NCBI GenBank assembly: GCA_018262135.1
Contig: JAGTSD010000021.1
Coordinates: forward strand, 1-11,437
Length of the DNA stretch: 11,437 nt
Reading direction: 5' to 3'
From: Pseudomonadota bacterium
Lineage (GTDB): Bacteria > Pseudomonadota > Gammaproteobacteria > Competibacterales > Competibacteraceae
The notes beneath the pieces were generated by a model. It was given only the letters and a program-made list of their open reading frames with translations. It was not told where the DNA came from and did no database searches. The first letter of the stretch is position 1. The number at the start of each line of letters is the position of its first letter. Shown here piece by piece: positions 7,631 to 11,437 of the stretch. The translations under genes were made by a program, and so were the position numbers.

Positions 7631-7822
7631 ATAAGGTTTCCTCGTGATTTCGGGAGCGATGACGGAATGGGTGACCGCCAACCAGCGCGAACGCGCCAGC
7701 CAGCGCCGCGCGCAATCACGAATGTTGCCCGCGATGGACTGAAGGAATCAATCCCTTGCGCGCGGGGCTACCGAAGTTTGCGTAAAATGAGGATCACTAT
7801 TAGCCGGGGTCAGGGGTTACCG
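7631..7822. promoter_or_regulatory. Divergent spacer between adk and the MscS gene
   Basis: This 192-bp non-coding spacer must hold the promoters of both divergent genes. On the plus strand a TAAAAT box (7783-7788) about 35 bases before the MscS start could be a -10 element, but its -35 candidate (TTGCGC at 7756) is spaced too far (21 bases). I see no clear promoter for adk and no convincing operator. A long plus-strand frame crosses the spacer from adk antisense but has no codon or start evidence. Confidence 0.35.
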
Positions 7823-10800
7823 ATGAACAGGGCCTGGTTGCGCTATCTCGTGCTGTCGCTGCTGCTGGGGTTCGGCTTCCAGGCCGGTCATGCGGCCTCC
7901 CCGGTCAGCCCGGCGGCCTCCGCCACCCCGACGATCGAGCAGGTGCAGGCCAGACTGGCCGCGCTCGCCAACATTCGCGATTTGCCGGAGAGCGAACGCA
8001 CCCAAGCCAGGGATTTGTACCAGCAGACCATCAGCCAGTTGCAGGCTGCGAAAAACTTCGCCGACCGCACCGCCACTTACCAGCAACTGCTGCAATCCGC
8101 CCCGGCGGAGGCCACCCGCCTGCAACAGGGTCTGACCGACAAGCCTCCGCCCGCGCCATCGCCCGCGCTGTCCGCCGACGAACTGGCCAAACAGCTCGCG
8201 CAAGTCCAGGTCAGTCTGGGCGATGCCCAGAAGCGTCTGAACGATCTGGACCAGCAACTGACGGCGCAGCAGGCCCGCCCCAAGAATATCCCGACCGAGT
8301 TGAGTGGCCTGAAGCAGCAGGTCGTCGAACTGGACGCCAAACTGCAAGCCGACAGTCTGGCCGCTGCCTCCCCGCTGCTGGCCGATGCCCGGCTGGTGGC
8401 GCTGACCACCCAGCGCCAGGCGTTGACTCAGCAGATCACGATGCTGGAGCAGGAACGGCTGAGCTACGACGCCCGTCTGGCGTTGCTGAACGCCCAGCGC
8501 GCCACTGCCGTGCAGGATGTCGCGCGCGTCCAGATCCAGGTCCAGCAACTGCAAGGGCTGCTCAACACCCGCCGCCGCGATGAAGCCGCCGCAGTCGCGC
8601 AACAAACCGCCCAGGCCACTGAGGAAGCCGCCGCCCAACCGACGGTAGTTCAGGCCGCCGCCGCGGAAAACGCCGCCATCAGCCGCCGGTTGAAGGAGAT
8701 CGTGCAACAGGGCGACGAGATCAGCGCTCGCCAGACCCGGTTCGACCAGAGCCTGGCGGAGTTGACAGAGCGGATGCGCGGGATCAAGCAGCAGCTCGGC
8801 ATCGCCGGGTTCAGCGACGCCATCGGACCGATTCTATTGGAAGAGCGGCGCAACCTGCCGGACGTGCGCCAGTACCAGCGCAATGCCAGCGAGCGCCAGC
8901 AGCAAATCGTTCAGGCCCGCCTGGAGCAATACCAGACCGAGGAACAACTGCGCCGCGCCCGCGCCGTCGAGGATCAACTCAAGGACCTGGCCGCTGAGTT
9001 CGACCCAAAATGGTCGGACGCGCAGCGGCAGGCGGTCGGCGCCGAGTTGCGCTCCCTGTTGATCGACCGCCAGCAATTGCTGGAAAAGCTCAGCGGTGGG
9101 TACGCCAACCTCATCACCCAACTGGTGGCGGCGGACGACAGCCAGCGCAAATTGAGTGACCAGGCCGAACAATACGGGACGCTGCTTGACCGCTATTTAC
9201 TGTGGATCCGCAGTAGCTCGCAGCTCAATACCGAATGGTTGCAAGGGCTAAACCGGGCGCTGAACTGGCTGATTGCGCCGGCGCACTGGCGAGCGGTGGG
9301 GCAAAACCTCCTGCGCGGCGCGCAAAGCCAACCGCTGCTGGCATTGCTGGGCGTTCTGGCGCCGCTGGGCTTGCTGTACTACCGCCGGCGGTTGATCCGG
9401 CTTCTGGGGGAGGAGGTGAATGCCATCGGCGATGTCCGCCACGACCAGTTCTGGCTGACCGTGCGCGCCTTGGGGATCACCGCGCTGCTGGCGCTGCCCT
9501 GGCCGTGGCTGCTGGGCTGGCTGGCCTGGTTTTTGCGAAACGCCAGCGACGATGCGGACTTCTCGCGCGGGTTGAGTCAGGGCCTGATCGTTGGCGTGTT
9601 CGTGACGATGACCTGCACCTTCCTGCGCCAGCTCTGCCGTCCCCAGGGGGTGGCGATCGCGCACTTTGGCTGGCATGAGGCCGGTTGCCAGTGGTTGCGC
9701 CGCCATCTGAACTGGTTTCTGTGGATCGGGCCGTTGAGCGTGATCATCAGCCGGCTGTACGATGTGCAACCCGAAACGCGGTATGGCGATACCCTGGGGC
9801 GGACGGTCTTTTGCATCGGCACGCTGGCGTTGACGGGGCTGCTCTGGCGGGTGCTGAATCCCCACCAGCCGTTGCTGGTGGAACTGGCGGCGCAGCGCGC
9901 GGGCGCAACTTGGCGGCTGCGTTATGTCTGGTATCCCCTGATTGTGGGGGGGTATTTGCTGATGGTGCTGCTGGCGTTGTCCGGCTACTACTACACGGCG
10001 TTGCAGTTGCGGGGCCGTCTGGCGTTCACGGGCTGGCTGTTGCTGGGCGCGGTGCTGCTGGTTAACCTGTTCCTGCGCTGGTTGAACATCAGCCAGCGTC
10101 GCCTGGCCCTGCAACGCGCCCTGGCCAAGCGCGAGGCGCAACTGGCGGCTCGCGCCACCAAGGACGCCGCGCCAGCTTCCGGGGAGATCCCGCTGGACCT
10201 CCAACCGCCGCCGGACCTGGACCTGACCACCATCAACGAACAGACCCGTGGCCTGATGAATCTGCTGGTGCTGCTGGGACTGGGGTTTGGGCTGTGGCAA
10301 ATCTGGGGCGGGCTGATCCCGGCCTTCACCATTCTCAACGACATCACCCTTTGGCATCAGACGGTGCAGACCGCCGCCGGCGCGCAGGTGGCGGATATTA
10401 CCCTGGGCAACATCGTGGGGGCCGTAGCGCTGTTGCTGCTGGTCGGGTTTCTGGCCCACAACCTGCCGGGTGTCCTGGAACTGGTGGTGTTGCAGCGGCT
10501 GGAGATCGAGCCGGGCAACCGCAACGCCATCATCACCATCAGCCGCTATCTGATTACCGCCATCGGGTTGGTGGTGGCGTTGGACATCATCGGCATCGGC
10601 TGGGATCAGGTGCAATGGCTGGTGGCGGCGCTCGGCGTTGGGCTGGGGTTCGGCCTGAAGGAAATCTTCAGCAATTTCTTTTCCGGGTTGATTCTGCTGC
10701 TGGAGCGGCCGATCCGGGTGGGCGATACGGTGACGCTCGACACGTTGAGCGGGATGGTCTCGCGCATCAATATCCGCGCCACCACCATCATCGACTGGGA

Positions 10801-11212
10801 TCGCAAGGAAACCATCATTCCCAACAACAACCTCCTGACCAATTCGCTGACCAATTGGACCCGGAACGATCCGATCACCCGACTGGTGATTCCGGTGGGA
10901 GTCGGTTACGACAGCGATCCTGCGCGGGTTCACGATGTCCTGCTGGCGGTAGCGGCCGCGCATCCACTGGTGCTCAAGGAGCCGGCCCCAGCCGTTCTGT
11001 TTCTGGAGTTTGGCGAGAGCGCACTGAAGTTCGAGGTGCGGGTGTTTGTGCGGGAACTGGCCAACCGCCTGCCAGTGACCCACGAGTTGCACGGCCACAT
11101 TCTCCAGGCGCTGGGCGAGAATCGGATCGAGATGCCTTTCCCACAGCGGGATGTTCATCTGCGCAGCGTGGCCGCTGAGTTGCAGCCTGGGCTCGGCACG
11201 CCCCAGCCTTGA
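7823..11212 (+). CDS. Large MscS-superfamily mechanosensitive channel (MscK/MscM type)
   Basis: This 1129-aa inner-membrane channel opens under membrane tension and releases solutes in osmotic downshock. A signal peptide (1-24, ending GHA) precedes a long periplasmic helical region rich in Gln, Ala and Leu up to about residue 470. About eleven membrane segments follow: roughly 503-523, 543-571, 583-605, 632-650, 661-680, 701-730, 733-757, 809-835, 860-885, 904-925 and the pore helix from 932. The pore segment ALGVGLGFGLKEIFSNFFSG and the following LERPIRVGDTV and IIPNNNLLTNSLTNW are classic MscS signatures, ahead of the cytoplasmic beta and alpha/beta domains. Length and topology match E. coli MscK (1120 aa) and MscM/YjeP (1107 aa); I cannot decide between them. 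The ATG at 7823 has GGGG six bases upstream and starts the signal peptide. The same frame continues upstream but is not coding there. Confidence 0.93.
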   Translation: MNRAWLRYLVLSLLLGFGFQAGHAASPVSPAASATPTIEQVQARLAALANIRDLPESERTQARDLYQQTISQLQAAKNFADRTATYQQLLQSAPAEATRLQQGLTDKPPPAPSPALSADELAKQLAQVQVSLGDAQKRLNDLDQQLTAQQARPKNIPTELSGLKQQVVELDAKLQADSLAAASPLLADARLVALTTQRQALTQQITMLEQERLSYDARLALLNAQRATAVQDVARVQIQVQQLQGLLNTRRRDEAAAVAQQTAQATEEAAAQPTVVQAAAAENAAISRRLKEIVQQGDEISARQTRFDQSLAELTERMRGIKQQLGIAGFSDAIGPILLEERRNLPDVRQYQRNASERQQQIVQARLEQYQTEEQLRRARAVEDQLKDLAAEFDPKWSDAQRQAVGAELRSLLIDRQQLLEKLSGGYANLITQLVAADDSQRKLSDQAEQYGTLLDRYLLWIRSSSQLNTEWLQGLNRALNWLIAPAHWRAVGQNLLRGAQSQPLLALLGVLAPLGLLYYRRRLIRLLGEEVNAIGDVRHDQFWLTVRALGITALLALPWPWLLGWLAWFLRNASDDADFSRGLSQGLIVGVFVTMTCTFLRQLCRPQGVAIAHFGWHEAGCQWLRRHLNWFLWIGPLSVIISRLYDVQPETRYGDTLGRTVFCIGTLALTGLLWRVLNPHQPLLVELAAQRAGATWRLRYVWYPLIVGGYLLMVLLALSGYYYTALQLRGRLAFTGWLLLGAVLLVNLFLRWLNISQRRLALQRALAKREAQLAARATKDAAPASGEIPLDLQPPPDLDLTTINEQTRGLMNLLVLLGLGFGLWQIWGGLIPAFTILNDITLWHQTVQTAAGAQVADITLGNIVGAVALLLLVGFLAHNLPGVLELVVLQRLEIEPGNRNAIITISRYLITAIGLVVALDIIGIGWDQVQWLVAALGVGLGFGLKEIFSNFFSGLILLLERPIRVGDTVTLDTLSGMVSRINIRATTIIDWDRKETIIPNNNLLTNSLTNWTRNDPITRLVIPVGVGYDSDPARVHDVLLAVAAAHPLVLKEPAPAVLFLEFGESALKFEVRVFVRELANRLPVTHELHGHILQALGENRIEMPFPQRDVHLRSVAAELQPGLGTPQP

Positions 11213-11338
11213 TCGGGTGACCATCGCGTGTCCAATGCCGGTGATGCCGGAGCAGTTGCGTGGAACCGTTGGCAACGCTGGATCGTCGTCTGGCTATGGA
11301 CCAGAATGGACGGAAAAGGCTTGGAAACGTCGCTTGAG
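11213..11338. other. Spacer between the MscS gene and the tRNA-Pro fragment
   Basis: This is 126 bp without a supported gene. A weak 5-bp inverted repeat (GTTGC near 11258, GCAAC near 11272) is the only secondary-structure candidate after the channel gene, and it has no T-run. On the minus strand this is the region downstream of the tRNA 3' end. Confidence 0.3.
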
Positions 11339-11383
<45 letters not shown>

Positions 11384-11437
11384 TCCAGAGCTTAGCCTAT
11401 TAGTATCCATTCAACAATCACTTAGCGCCATCCGCCC
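11384..11437. mobile_element. Possible end of an element integrated in tRNA-Pro
   Basis: The 54 bases after the tRNA break are A+T-richer than the window and are closed by stops in all minus-strand frames. The hexamer CTTAGC is directly repeated at 11391-11396 and 11421-11426, 30 bp apart, as integrase arm sites sometimes are. Since the CCA side faces the MscS gene, the element would extend to the right, outside the window. This is inference from the tRNA break. Confidence 0.3.

Noticed and set aside
6887..7822. Long plus-strand open frame continuous with the MscS gene
   Set aside because: It is antisense to adk and its spacer. The MscS protein has a clean signal peptide and ribosome site at 7823, and the upstream frame has no sensible start or domain.
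9248..11275. 675-codon minus-strand open frame
   Set aside because: It mirrors the MscS membrane region, has a low-complexity Gln/Arg/His composition, and follows from the codon bias of the real gene.

Overview
This is a GC-rich chromosomal window that reads as a gammaproteobacterium. The best clues are an OpgD-type periplasmic glucan protein with a Tat signal, a very large MscK/MscM-type mechanosensitive channel, and a bacterial endonuclease V. The genus cannot be named from sequence alone. Most of the window is ordinary core genome. The two ends look like junctions with mobile DNA.

Layout: (a) Positions 1 to about 164 are the 5' end of an insertion sequence reading left off the window; only the first 15 codons of its probable transposase are present. 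(b) A plus-strand block follows: a doubtful 39-codon ORF, endonuclease V (nfi), a 61-aa Trp-rich small ORF, and a 968-aa membrane protein with HAMP-PAS-PAS-GGDEF-EAL domains. Two start/stop overlaps of the ATGA type occur here (284-287 and 1258-1261). (c) A minus-strand block converges on it: an unrecognised coiled-coil protein, whose tail overlaps the GGDEF-EAL gene by 14 bp, then opgD, then adenylate kinase (adk). A terminator-like hairpin separates adk from opgD. (d) After a 192-bp divergent spacer, an 1129-aa MscS-superfamily channel is on the plus strand. (e) The right edge carries the 3' part of a tRNA-Pro(CGG) on the minus strand. Its similarity to a tRNA stops at the anticodon loop, which fits an attachment-site junction.

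How the genes fit together: opgD (glucans that accumulate at low osmolarity) and the giant MscS channel (release valve in osmotic downshock) share an osmoadaptation theme, though they are on opposite strands with adk between them. The GGDEF-EAL protein probably acts mainly as a c-di-GMP phosphodiesterase: its EAL residues look intact, while its GGDEF motif reads GGDDF and the inhibitory I-site is missing. I see no convincing new multi-gene system. The points most worth a second look are the tRNA-Pro junction, the coupled small ORF ahead of the c-di-GMP enzyme, and the unrecognised coiled-coil protein.
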